DNA of 64,000 nucleotides from Sanguinoderma infundibulare (Eukaryota > Basidiomycota > Agaricomycetes > Polyporales > Polyporaceae). The position numbers were made by a program, and so were the translations under genes. Within the stretch, counting starts at the first letter, position 1; the number at the start of each line of letters is the position of its first letter. The stretch covers positions 124,001 through 188,000 of the forward strand of contig JAVLRN010000020.1 of assembly GCA_032821775.1 (NCBI GenBank), in the 5' to 3' direction. This document shows positions 47,531 through 60,396 of the stretch, in pieces. The notes beneath the pieces were generated by a model. That model was given only the letters and a program-made list of their open reading frames with translations, ran no database searches and was not told the DNA's origin.

Positions 47531-49631
47531 TATGGTATAGGCGTCTGAGGGACAGGAGGACATGTTTCGGGTACAAGGGCACTCAATTCGCACATCAGGG
47601 AGTTCAACGAAAACGACGTATTTCATTGGAGCTATGCTAGACATAGCACACCACTCGTATATACACGCTATGTACTCCCGGGAATCACCACCCAATCGAC
47701 TCGTGAGGCCGCGCATTGTGCGCAGGAGAGCCTGAGGATGTTGAGATGCGCGGCCCCAGGCTGGCTCATAAACTAGCTCACCCTGGGGTGTCGCTTCCGC
47801 GGTTTTCAGTTGGGAGATTGTCAGTGGTCATGTAGGGAGGAATACCGGAAGTGGCCGACGTCGTCCATGTGCGAGCAGAGACGGTACCAAGTGTCCATAC
47901 TGTGAATGTTCGACATTCGCACCCGAAGGCCTGACAATTCGAATCGACTTCAGCGCACCGCACGAGACTCGTTCGAGGACGTACCATGTTCGGATACTCT
48001 GCAAGCAAACAGCGCAGTACAATTCTGTTCCGGGCGGACGCGGTACCAAGATGCGTGCCCAAAGCTACGAATGTTCTGTTGACAGGCCGCGGTAAGTGTT
48101 CGCGACGACGTGCTCCGAAGCGATCCGAAGAACAACGTACCAAGCGTGTCCTTGATGGGATCTCGCCCTCGACACGAGGACTCCAACGATGCTGGGTGGC
48201 CTTTGCGAGCTCTGTACAGCACTCGCGCGCCTCTGCTCATTGCTTCCCTGCTGTGCATCTCTTTTGTCGTGCGTGCACTGATTTCCTGCTTTCATTTTAG
48301 TTCTGTTCAGCGCGCATGCCCAGAAATACGTCAGCTGCAGTACCAAACCAGCTCAAATGATAATGTACCAAGCTCGCTCCCTCGGTTTTCAGTTTGGAAA
48401 TGTTGAGAAATGGGATCGCGCGCGAATGGTGCTGTGTGGAGGAATACCGGAAGTGGCCGACATCGTCCATGGGCGAGTGGAGATCGTCGTTCTGCGAAGG
48501 TTTGAGGAGAATCACACGAGCGAGAACGTACCATGTTCAGATACTCTGTCATGCACTTCCCAATGAGCGGAGGCGGTACCAAGATGCGTGAATGTTCTGT
48601 TGACAGACTCGAGTAAGCATCGTGAACACGCGCTCACACGCGATCGGAAGAACAACTTACCAAGAGTGCACTTGGTGCGATTGCTCGCTCGAAATGCGAT
48701 GATGATGGCCATCTCGCCTGCCCCTGTGCATGTCTTCCCGGACTTGTCTGCGTGGTTGAGGCCGAGCACATCCTCTGGTGCGAGCTTGTGATCATAGATC
48801 GGATCCTCTGGAAAACAACGATGATGAGCGTCCATCTCGACGTGAGTTTGATCACGAGGTTGATCCACTAACCGTCTTCGATGCACGACGGCTGCTTGAA
48901 GGTCGCGACCTGGATCAATGTAGTCAAGTCCTTCTCCAACACGCCTATTCATGATTGCCGCGGTAAGCATCCGCAATAACGCGCTCCAAAGCGATCCGAA
49001 GAACAACGTACCAAGTCGTGTCCTTGATGGGATCGCGCCCTGGACATGAGGACCCAGTCGATGCTGGCTGGCCTTTGCGAGCTCTGTACAGCACTCGCGC
49101 GCCTCCGCTCGTTGCTTCCCTGCTGTGCATCTCTTTCCTCGTGCGTGCACCGTTTTCCCGCTTTCGGTCAGTGCATGGTGCGGGACTTGAATGCGACAGA
49201 AGTGAGAATGTACCATATCCAGGTACTCCCAAGCAAATGGCGCAGTACCACACGAGCTCCTTGATGGAGTTCCGGGCGGACGCGGTATCAAGTTGCACAC
49301 CAAGAAGAGCTACGAAAGTCTTGTTAACAGACCGTGATAAGTGTTCGCCACACTAACAGAAGAATGGGGTACCAAGCATGTACTTGACGCCATCACACCC
49401 CGGTCGACGCCCGTCGAGATATTACAATCCCCGAGAAGCGCGAACATCCAGATGACGTACGTACCAAGTTGCGCATGCGCGCGCCGAGAGTCGTGCTGAC
49501 TCAGACTGGATGCTTGTTAACTCGTTGATCACCGTACCAAACAGGCCTAATGGATTACGTACCAAATAACTTATGCCGGGGGACACCCTATTGTTCTATA
49601 GCTTGCTCGATGAGTAGTCCGCATGCCTAGG
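47531..49631. repeat. Degenerate sub-repeat region, unit 5
   Basis: Same block order as unit 1 at an offset of 42,971. The 263-codon minus-strand open frame is at 48512-49303. Confidence 0.7.
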
Positions 49632-49652
49632 ATGTAGAACAAGAACACGTAC

Positions 49653-50537
49653 GAAACCGGGCACGAGATTCAGAGCGAGGTCCACGCCGCCAACATAAGG
49701 TTCCCCAGGCTGTGTGGCGCAGCGTCAATCAGCACATGTCGAGGATTGCAGGCAAGACGGTACATACCGCGGCAGGGTGCGTCAAGGGGTGCAAGTTATA
49801 CTCGAAGAGGGGGTCAATGGGGGCTCCTCTTCCGGCGCGCCCTCGTAGCGCAGAATAGCAGAGTTGATCCCGTTTGCAAAACCAAGCGCACTGGTGTCCA
49901 ACATGGTGTTCGGGAGAGCGCGGATCGACTAGTTCTTGAGCTCCGGGTTCGCTTCCAGCTGCCGGAATCCAGGCGAAAAGTGAGCCCCAAATGAAGCCTG
50001 GAGATAGACGATGCGAGCTCACAACGAACGAGTACCGCTGAGCCGCGAGAATCTGGATCTCATAGATAGTGAGCGGGACGGTGTTCTGGCCGTCAGCCTC
50101 GATGACTGTCATCGAGTGCCCCGCGATTGAGAATTTGTAGTTGGGATCGCAGGAGATACTGACGAGGCGGAACCGGTAGCTGGAGAGAATATGGCCCATG
50201 ATCAGATGATTTGGGGACCGGAAGATCAAGAAATGACACACACCGCGTTCCTTGCGTCACCCGGATGACTGCCAGCTCCGATGTCGGGTTCTCCCACCAG
50301 CGTCCCATGCCGTTGATCAGGTTGGAGTCCGGCTTCCTGCAGGTCGCGCTAGTGTCAAAATGTGCTCGTGAACGCTGAAGACATAACACTGACGGCGGAA
50401 GATGCGTAGGCCGCGACGGTGACATGGTACCAGTCCGCGAGCGTAATGATGAATGGTGAGCATATCGCGAACGTCGAGGCAGTACCAGCTGCATACCGTG
50501 GTCGAATAAGGCGACCGAATGCAGAGACCGTCGTCAC
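49653..50537 (-). pseudogene. Laccase relic, unit 5 (recombinant)
   Basis: Same lesions as the others. Its 3' end (low coordinates) is of the unit 2/4 type (PGEPYVGGVDLALN), whereas the part above about 50,100 has unit 1 bases (tgtcatcgagtgccccgcg, MTVIEADG). A crossover or conversion edge therefore falls within the relic. Confidence 0.85.
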
Positions 50538-52039
50538 ACTGCAGTAGTCATAATCGATGGCTGTCGCGAAGGAAGGCATGAATGGGGAGCAGGGGGAAGG
50601 GCACCATGATGAATGTCGAGGAGATGGGGCGGGGATGGACAAAAGGACGGGTGTCGAGACGCCAAAGGGATCCAAGTCCCCGTTCACGACCGACACTGGC
50701 CAAAGCAGCACAAACAGTTGTCTAAGCCCTGTCGCTTAGCCATCTTGCGACATCTATTTGTTGAGTCAGCGCATCCCCAATCAATTACCCGCGAATGCGG
50801 TTCATCTGATGCTGCGCATGCTCACGTACCTGAGAATTCATGGCCGCTGCTGGACCGTTGCCACTGTTACGGCCAGTCCAATCCACGGACGTACGTTCCA
50901 GGTACCTCGAACACTGGGAGCAGCACTATAACAGCACGATTACGCATAGAATCCATATGCCACATAGGGCTGAGGATGGACTCGCGTACTTGACACCAAT
51001 GCGCGCCGACCGTCGCAGCTGGCCTAAACCAGGCACTGTTTCGGACGGGGATGTCAATGTCGCAGAGGCGGCTTCCGCGGGCTTCTGTTTTCCCCGCGTG
51101 CGCGAGGACACGGGAGGCTCGGCGATGGACATGGACGACATGGATTTGATGAGCTCTTCTGTTGGATCGTTAGACGGCGCTGCTCACGAGCGGGCTTCGC
51201 GGATGGCTTGTCGGCTGAGACGCGGCTGCATCCACAGAGTTGTTCCAGGTTGGCACGCGCACAGGGCTACGCAGCGGCGGACAGGGGGAGCGGCCCTCGG
51301 AGGTGTCTGGAAGGTGCGATCCAAGGATGATTGGCGGCCTGCGTGACCGACATTCTCTTTTCGGGACTCGTCGCACGGGCTACTCATCCGGGATCCTGAA
51401 AGTACACAGTCTACAGTCAGCAATCAGCGAGACCTGGCCAATCCCCAGGACGCATCATTCCAGAAGAATTCCAATCCGCGGTATGGCGTCATGGAGACGA
51501 TCACGGTTAGACGCAAATCAGTCACAATGCATCCATCTGTTACTGACAGCGACTTTGCGCAGTCTTCTTTGCCCGCAGGCGGCGCCCAGTGTATCGGAAA
51601 ACACATGATTACATACCAATTGCACAGATCTTGGTGGATGCGGAGAATTTGTTTGCACAATGCGGAATGGTTGGGAGAACCAAGCAGATCAAGCGGCGGA
51701 GGATGCGAGGATGGTGCGTACGGGACGAGGACTAGCTGGAGCGGAGGACGCGAAATGTTAGGAAACGCAAACTGCGGCAGTACCGGAGATCAACACCGAA
51801 GATTCCAGGCGGGTCTCGCGTATCGCAACGTCCGTCTCGCTCGGACGCCGAGGTCGTAGATTCCAATGTGCGATGACCGTCCCTTGACGACGGTGGGGGA
51901 ACGCCGAGTCGTAGCAGATCAAGATGTCAATATGAAGGTTCCGAATGTGCGGACGCGAGGTCGACCATCGCGTGTGTCGTCAGGAACGTTGTGGATCCTC
52001 TGAGCGGTTGTGCAGCCTCGAAACAGGGAACCGGCTCCC

Positions 52040-52165
52040 GAGATCTGCGATATTGATTGGGCTCGCGGGCCTGCAGACGTCACAGACCGTGAGATCCTCC
52101 GCATACATACTAAGAACATGAAGCTCGCTGATTCGAGCTGGCTCACCGCGTCTGGGTACTCAGCA
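52040..52165 (+). pseudogene. Cdc48/p97 fragment, unit 5
   Basis: Same signature (52091-52132) and truncation. Unrecognised spacer lies on both sides (50538-52039 and 52166-54231). Confidence 0.8.
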
Positions 52166-54231
52166 CGTCGGAACCGCACGCTCGCCAGGTCGTGCTGGTG
52201 GCGCCTTCCGTCCCGTCCCGTCCGTTCCGATCGTTCGACGTCGTCTGTGGCTCGGTGGTGTGCACTGTGGGCACGAGCGGGCGCCGAAGAAGACCTGAGA
52301 ACCTCGGTTTGGACCAGGGGGATGGCTGCGGCGGCCAACGTACATCAAAAGCACTAGATGGGACAATAATTCGCGACCATTCATAACGACCGCAGTCTTC
52401 GCATGTGGGCCGTAATTTTTGCGCTTCTATAGGGCCGCACGCGGTGCCTCGCGACCGCACAAGACGACGTGACCGGGCTGCAGGGGCTGGATGTTTCGAG
52501 TGCCTAGTGGGTGGGTGCATTGTGCGCTCGCGGAGCCACGATGAAGATAAGACATGTTCTATGTATTCTGCCCGGACGAACGCAACAACCTGTGTGATAA
52601 ATACGATCATCCAGGATCCACGACGACAGGCAAAGGGCGGATTGGGGACAACGGTCGACCATTGAAAATCGAGGAGTGAGGCGAGGCGGGGGACAGGGAC
52701 GTGAGCTGTGGATGCGATGATGCGCGACCATACGTTCGCGCTTAGAATGGGGGGTTGACGACGGCGATTCGATTGATGGAATTGGCTCGAGCCTCCGAGC
52801 ACCGGCGGCGTCTGCTCCACTTGATACCGCTTCGAGTGCGGATCGCGACGAGAACGCGGCCTGGAGGCGGGCATGTCGGCGCCATGTGGGTTGATTTCGC
52901 AGCGGAGCAACAGCCTCCCCTGAAGAAACGCAGTATTAAAGACCTGTTGAGAAGACGAAGACGACCCATTCCTCACTGGTGTTGCACCCGCCCGCCCCGC
53001 CCCATGCCGTCTCCTCTTCCGAATTTGCTGACAATGATTTTACTCGCTCACTCACTCCTCATCCCACCTCGAATGTACGTGTCCGCCACGATCTTGTTGT
53101 CGAGGTCGTAGTGCTAACGATGTTGTACCCAGCGCCACGTCCTCGCCCTGAACCGGTCCGATACGTGGTAGAGGTATGTTAGCCATTGCACAAGAGCGTG
53201 TTGGCGATAAACTGACCTCAATTTCGGTTCGTAGACGGCGCGCGTCCGGGAAACTAGTGGCGCCGCACCGCGCTCTGCCCGGTCTTGAAGCCCTCATGCT
53301 CTTGCCCTCACCCCACGTCTCTTCCTCGCACACTCGCCACTCCGTCGAACCTCGAAACCCGTTATCGAAGCATCCGCCGCAACTAAGCATTCGACATATG
53401 GCGTCTGTGAATGGCGTCCGCGTCGGTCTCTACCTCGTCCTGGTACGTCTCGTGAGCTGAACAACCCAACCCGGACGACGCTCACCATGACCATGTTGGA
53501 CGGGGCCCGCTCCGCAGTGGCTCTTCTCCACCGTCCTACTGGGGCTGACGGGCACCCCGCGCGAGCTTCTTCGGTACGTCGTCATCCCTTCTGTCGGTCT
53601 GGTCAGTGGTTCGTGTTGTGCTGACGGTCTCCGCATCCGCATTGTGCGCAGGGCCGAACAACCGGAAGGAGCGTCGGTGGCGCTTTTGGTGAGCGAAGAT
53701 GAGAGGGGGGCGGGGGGGTCGCCGCTGCGCGCGCTGTCTAGTTTGTTCTTCGGTCTCCGGCGTTATTTCCCGAGGATCTGGACTTTGATTAGACCGTCTC
53801 GTATTGTGCTTGTGCACTTGTGCTGTAATACACACCTCTCTACAACACGTAGACGGCGCGCGTCCGGTAAACTTTGCGTCGGCCTCGATGGCGGTGTCGG
53901 TTTCGTGGGCGCAGTCCACGTCTTGCTGTTGTTTCGGCCGGTGCGGAGGGTTGGACCGACATTTGCTGTGCGGGGACGCTTTGGTGATCCTGGGTGGGCG
54001 ACCGGTGGGGCAGGACGAGCGGGAACGGAGGGCGGCGGGTGGTGCTGGCGCAAGTGGGCATGGAGTTCGCGTTCGGGCATAGAATGGCGTTCATTATTGG
54101 GGGAGGGGAATCCGGAATCCGGAGACGTCCATGAGCTGAGAAGTAGTACGGAAGTTAGCGAGCAACGGCTGCACGCGCGTCGGACAATGATCAGCGTCAG
54201 AGCAGGCACAGTGAGCAAAGGGGGTGCTCAC

Positions 54232-54450
54232 CTCGAACACCTCAAGGATGTTGTCGAGCACGTCGACGGTCTGCATGGCGGTCGCGTACTATGTGAACAG
54301 CAGCGTCGGGTTCCGGATGGCGTGGTCAGCCAAGGCCTGTGCGTCCGGACGCTGTGGGACGGACATGAGGTACTTGAGCTCGAGGATGTCCGCGAGGTGA
54401 CGGCGTTCGCAGCCGGTTGCGGTTAGGACGTAGGAGGCGGGGGAAGGCAT
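54232..54450 (-). pseudogene. Relic of the unidentified gene, unit 5
   Basis: Short version, same as unit 1 at an offset of 42,975, with the TAG between FT and YATAM and no 170-bp piece. Confidence 0.4.
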
Positions 54451-55347
54451 AAGGTGGGGATGGGCAGCGTCGGCAGGCAGAGGACGACCGGTAGAATGAC
54501 GGCGGAGAGGTTAGGGCCCGGACGGAGTCGGCTAGGACGTTGTAGATCGGTTTATGCTGGTGACGGAGCGGATATATGCGCGGCGTCGAGCCGTGCACGG
54601 GAGTCGAGTCGAGCAGAGAACACGGAGACGGGACAAAGCGATTCAGAGAGCGGTCGGGGACGGCATTGCGAGGGCGATCGAGTGGCACGACGCGTCCGAC
54701 GCCAACAACGAGCGAGAGCGAGGTTGGAGGAAGAGAGGTGAGATACACGGTCGGAGAGAGACTCGGAGAAGACGCGGACGCGGAGATGGGCACAGATCGC
54801 GTCGCGCGCTGTGGCTGTGCAGATGGTGAAACCGTGCAGAGAGCCTGAGCCCGAAGTTTGTACTGCTCAGAGATCGTCGCAGTCGATGGAAACCATCGGA
54901 AACAACCATTGATGTGTTTGACAAACCTTGATTCTACAGGTCGAACTTGAAGCTTTCATTTTGGATTTCCGTTCCTCCACTGCTGCGTCACCGGCGGATC
55001 AAGTCCCGCTCAACTCCGCCAGAACCCAGCAGGCGGAAAGGGGAGCCGGGGTGTACATAGGTTCGATCTCCAACATCTCGCAGTAACACAGGGCTGTGCA
55101 TGGATTCTTGCCAAACCACGAGTACACCTCTCCTAGGACGCAATCACTCTCTATTCCTCGTCCTCGCTCGCCCATTCTGGCTGGCATTGTTCTTTTGAGA
55201 CTCCGTTGTGCCACGCGGCTCGGCAAAGAAGCTGTCTGTGAGCTGCCTGTCAACGCCTCTCCCTCCCCCGCTCTGCAACGCCACTCGCTCGACTGACCTG
55301 CTTGCCCGCGGAGACTTCTACAACACGTCCGTTCCTATTGCAGGGTG

Positions 55348-58129
55348 ATGGCAGACGGCGTTACTCAGTCGACTCAGGCTCCCACCCAAACCCAACTAGC
55401 TTCTCAGCACCACTATGTCGAGGACACTAGCTTGTGGGGCTTTCTCATTCCTTGCAATGCCAACAACCCCAACGTCGCTCGCATCAACTTCAACAAGCTC
55501 AAGACAAAGTACACCGTCGGTCGAGCACCGCGCAACGACATCCAGTTCCCCAACTGTTTGATCGTTAGTAAGTGGCGTGGTTTGTCTCGAGCCCAGTTAT
55601 TCAATAACGGACCTGTCCAGGTAGCAAGCATTGCATCTTTCAATGGGACGGAGTCGAAGACCTATCGAAATCCGCTGTCACCGTCACAGACCTCTCCAGC
55701 AACGGCACCTTCGTGAGCGCACATCTCAGGGGTTCGATCCGGTTGATACTGATCCACCGTAGATCAACGGCGAAAGGATTTCGGAACCCGGAAAACGTCA
55801 AACCCGTATTCTCCACGACGGCAATGAGATTGCCTTTGGCAGCTATCTCGCGCGGCCCATCGAGACCGCACACGAAGACTACCGTACGTTAGTCTACGCG
55901 GTCGTTCGGAAATACGAATTCACCACGCTTGCAGGCTTCATCTTCCGGAGGAGGATACAAGGAGCACCAGCGGATAGTCTGGACGAGTGCTATGATATCC
56001 AACACGTCCTCGGAAAGGGGTCGTTCGCGACTGTAGTCAAGGCCCTTCACAGAACAGAGGGTGAGTGGTACGCGGTGAAGATCTTCCAGAAGAACAGGCT
56101 TCGCCAGGGACTACTCGGAGATCGGCGCGATATCCAACAGAAAGCTCTTCTCCGGGAGATCGACATTATGAAGCGTCTCCATCATCCCAATATCTGCAGG
56201 TACAAGGATGTATTCATAGAACCGAACAGCATGTGTGCGTATGGCCTCGTCTGAATCCAAGCGCTGAGTCAGTGCTGAATGCTGGGCCTCTGTAGCTCTG
56301 GTGATGGAATACGTTAAAGGCGGCGACCTCTTGGGCTACCTCCACAAATGCGGTGCATTGCGTGCGCAACTCTTGCCGACTCATCTGGCAGATTTATCGC
56401 CAACTGATTACCGTGGCAGCGGAGCAGGAAGTCCAGTACTTCGCCTACCAGATTTGCGAGGCCCTCCACGTAATGCCTCCGTACCTCTCTATTTTTCTGC
56501 CTCCCGCTCACCCTTTCTTACAGTATGTGCACGATATGGGCATCACGCACCGCGACCTCAAACCCGACAACATCCTGCTCACGGATGACAAGCCTCCCAT
56601 CGTGAAGATCGCGGACTTTGGTCTGGCGAAGATGGTGGACAGCCATACATTCCTCCATGTGCGTTCCTTTCCTGCGCCGACGTCTAATCCGCCTTGATCT
56701 CATCGCTCTTCAGACGATGTGCGGAACACCGGAATACCTCGCCCCGGAGGTCGTCAAGGGGAACGATGGCTACGACCAGGTTGTAGACAGCTGGAGCGTC
56801 GGCGTGATCGTTTTCGCATTGTATGGTTTCTGCTTAACTGATGCTCGCCCTCGCCGCCCTCGCCGATTCTCATTGACCCGCTGCTCGCTCGTTACAGGCT
56901 CACGAGTTGCACGCCTTTTGCAGAGTTCCCGGAGGGTACCGATATCGCGACCGTGGTCGCCAACCGCAAAGTCGAGTGGACTGTCCTCCACAAGGAACCG
57001 ATCAACGTCAGCGAATGCGGTCAGTATATCTCGCGCCCCGTGTCTCTTTCGGGCGTGATCTCATGGGGCGCTCCCGACAGGCGAAGACTTCATGCGCCAG
57101 CTGATGGACTACGATCCGTCAACGCGCATGACGCTCACGGACGCGCGCGGCCATCCGTGGCTCGCAGAACAAGCGGCCATACACGCCGCGCCCGACGACC
57201 CGCCCGCGAACACCCAACCCTCCCAAGAGCAAGACCAGGAGTTCGCCAGCCTGCCCCCAGAAACCCAATTCGACTCCCAAGCGGCGTCTGCAGCACTGGA
57301 CATGTCCATGCGCTCCGTGCGCTCAGTTGGCAGCGCCAGTGGCGTCGCGCTGAGCCGCATGAGCATAGCAGACGTCGGCATGGACACCCGATCCCAGGCC
57401 GCGCAAGCTCAGGCTCTCCCAGCCATTCCCGAAGGTGGCAGCGCTGCAACGCCTCCGCATGTCGCCGCGGAGGACGCAGACTCGCCGGAGATGTTCGTCT
57501 TCCCGGCAAGTCAGTGCCAGCATGACGAGGCGGGCGGAGGATCGAGTCAGGCGGGGAGCAGCCAGCTGCCGCATCCTGTGCAGCGCCGCGCGGACGTCAT
57601 ACGGCGCGCGCAACACAAGGGCATCGAGCTGCCGGCCCCGTCGCAGGACATGCAAGCGCGCGCCGCTGCGGAGCTCGACGACGTCGCGACGGACCTAGAC
57701 CCAGATCCTGCCGTTCCCGCAGGCGATGTCGAGACAGGCAGCGAGAGCGGTGAAGGCGAGGGCGAGCGGCGCGCGGCGCCACTACCGCCACGGATGGCGA
57801 CAACCTCGCGCGCAAGTGGCAAGCGCAAGGCTTCAGAGATGGATTTGGATCCAGGCTCTATTCCGACAAACGCTGGGTCTGGAGAGGTCGCCGCGGACGC
57901 TTTTCGGGAAGGAGATAGCGAGGGGACGGGAGCCCGTGGTGAAACGAAGAGAGGGCGCAAAGGAGCGAAAGCGGCAGACCGCTCACCGTCCGCCAAAAAG
58001 CCGCGCACCAGTCGCGCGCGACCCGCACCGGCGACGGAAGAGGAGGAAGACGTCGTGGCTGCGTGTAGATCTGCCGCCAGGAATATATTTCGTTCATCCG
58101 AGTTTGTGGCTGTGCGCGCAGTGGGATAG
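55348..58129 (+). CDS. CHK2/Rad53/Cds1-family checkpoint kinase, copy 6
   Basis: Exons 55348-55567, 55621-55712, 55763-56234, 56296-56361, 56420-56469, 56524-56658, 56714-56820, 56898-57019 and 57081-58129 give 770 residues with an open frame. It appears identical to copy 2, including the extra intron 6 base and the tail changes Leu459Pro, Leu462Pro and Glu474Gln. Catalytic and FHA residues are intact. Confidence 0.9.
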
Positions 58130-58204
58130 CCGAGGCGTCGAGTAGAGTGTGGCCAAGTGCGGCAAGCGTCGACGGGAGTACCAAGTAGAACGGCTATGAT
58201 AGGG

Positions 58205-58264
58205 CATGTTTCAGGGAATATAGCACAGTAGGAGCATGTTTTAGGGACTATAGCACAGTAGGAG
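58205..58264. repeat. 30-bp minisatellite, two units (unit 6)
   Basis: One exact and one variant unit of the 30-bp repeat after the kinase stop. Confidence 0.9.
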
Positions 58265-58274
58265 GCCTCTGTGC

Positions 58275-60375
58275 TATGGTATAGGCGTCTGAGGGACAGG
58301 AGGACATGTTTCGGGTACAAGGGCACTCAATTCGCACATCAGGGAGTTCAACGAAAACGACGTATTTCATTGGAGCTATGCTAGACATAGCACACCACTC
58401 GTATATACACGCTATGTACTCCCGGGAATCACCACCCAATCGACTCGTGAGGCCGCGCATTGTGCGCAGGAGAGCCTGAGGATGTTGAGATGCGCGGCCC
58501 CAGGCTGGCTCATAAACTAGCTCACCCTGGGGTGTCGCTTCCGCGGTTTTCAGTTGGGAGATTGTCAGTGGTCATGTAGGGAGGAATACCGGAAGTGGCC
58601 GACGTCGTCCATGTGCGAGCAGAGACGGTACCAAGTGTCCATACTGTGAATGTTCGACATTCGCACCCGAAGGCCTGACAATTCGAATCGACTTCAGCGC
58701 ACCGCACGAGACTCGTTCGAGGACGTACCATGTTCGGATACTCTGCAAGCAAACAGCGCAGTACAATTCTGTTCCGGGCGGACGCGGTACCAAGATGCGT
58801 GCCCAAAGCTACGAATGTTCTGTTGACAGGCCGCGGTAAGTGTTCGCGACGACGTGCTCCGAAGCGATCCGAAGAACAACGTACCAAGCGTGTCCTTGAT
58901 GGGATCTCGCCCTCGACACGAGGACTCCAACGATGCTGGGTGGCCTTTGCGAGCTCTGTACAGCACTCGCGCGCCTCTGCTCATTGCTTCCCTGCTGTGC
59001 ATCTCTTTTGTCGTGCGTGCACTGATTTCCTGCTTTCATTTTAGTTCTGTTCAGCGCGCATGCCCAGAAATACGTCAGCTGCAGTACCAAACCAGCTCAA
59101 ATGATAATGTACCAAGCTCGCTCCCTCGGTTTTCAGTTTGGAAATGTTGAGAAATGGGATCGCGCGCGAATGGTGCTGTGTGGAGGAATACCGGAAGTGG
59201 CCGACATCGTCCATGGGCGAGTGGAGATCGTCGTTCTGCGAAGGTTTGAGGAGAATCACACGAGCGAGAACGTACCATGTTCAGATACTCTGTCATGCAC
59301 TTCCCAATGAGCGGAGGCGGTACCAAGATGCGTGAATGTTCTGTTGACAGACTCGAGTAAGCATCGTGAACACGCGCTCACACGCGATCGGAAGAACAAC
59401 TTACCAAGAGTGCACTTGGTGCGATTGCTCGCTCGAAATGCGATGATGATGGCCATCTCGCCTGCCCCTGTGCATGTCTTCCCGGACTTGTCTGCGTGGT
59501 TGAGGCCGAGCACATCCTCTGGTGCGAGCTTGTGATCATAGATCGGATCCTCTGGAAAACAACGATGATGAGCGTCCATCTCGACGTGAGTTTGATCACG
59601 AGGTTGATCCACTAACCGTCTTCGATGCACGACGGCTGCTTGAAGGTCGCGACCTGGATCAATGTAGTCAAGTCCTTCTCCAACACGCCTATTCATGATT
59701 GCCGCGGTAAGCATCCGCAATAACGCGCTCCAAAGCGATCCGAAGAACAACGTACCAAGTCGTGTCCTTGATGGGATCGCGCCCTGGACATGAGGACCCA
59801 GTCGATGCTGGCTGGCCTTTGCGAGCTCTGTACAGCACTCGCGCGCCTCCGCTCGTTGCTTCCCTGCTGTGCATCTCTTTCCTCGTGCGTGCACCGTTTT
59901 CCCGCTTTCGGTCAGTGCATGGTGCGGGACTTGAATGCGACAGAAGTGAGAATGTACCATATCCAGGTACTCCCAAGCAAATGGCGCAGTACCACACGAG
60001 CTCCTTGATGGAGTTCCGGGCGGACGCGGTATCAAGTTGCACACCAAGAAGAGCTACGAAAGTCTTGTTAACAGACCGTGATAAGTGTTCGCCACACTAA
60101 CAGAAGAATGGGGTACCAAGCATGTACTTGACGCCATCACACCCCGGTCGACGCCCGTCGAGATATTACAATCCCCGAGAAGCGCGAACATCCAGATGAC
60201 GTACGTACCAAGTTGCGCATGCGCGCGCCGAGAGTCGTGCTGACTCAGACTGGATGCTTGTTAACTCGTTGATCACCGTACCAAACAGGCCTAATGGATT
60301 ACGTACCAAATAACTTATGCCGGGGGACACCCTATTGTTCTATAGCTTGCTCGATGAGTAGTCCGCATGCCTAGG
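58275..60375. repeat. Degenerate sub-repeat region, unit 6
   Basis: Same block order as unit 1 at an offset of 53,715. The 263-codon minus-strand open frame is at 59256-60047. Confidence 0.7.
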
Positions 60376-60396
60376 ATGTAGAACAAGAACACGTAC

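Larger units (their letters stand above)
44071..54809 (+). repeat. Tandem repeat unit 5 (about 10.74 kb)
   Basis: Fifth unit. It is mosaic: like unit 3 up to the sub-repeat region, like units 2/4 through the first part of the laccase relic, switching near 50,100 to the unit 1 type, with some unit 3-type sites further on. From about 52,980 it is nearly identical to unit 1 (offset 42,975) with scattered single-base differences. Confidence 0.95.
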
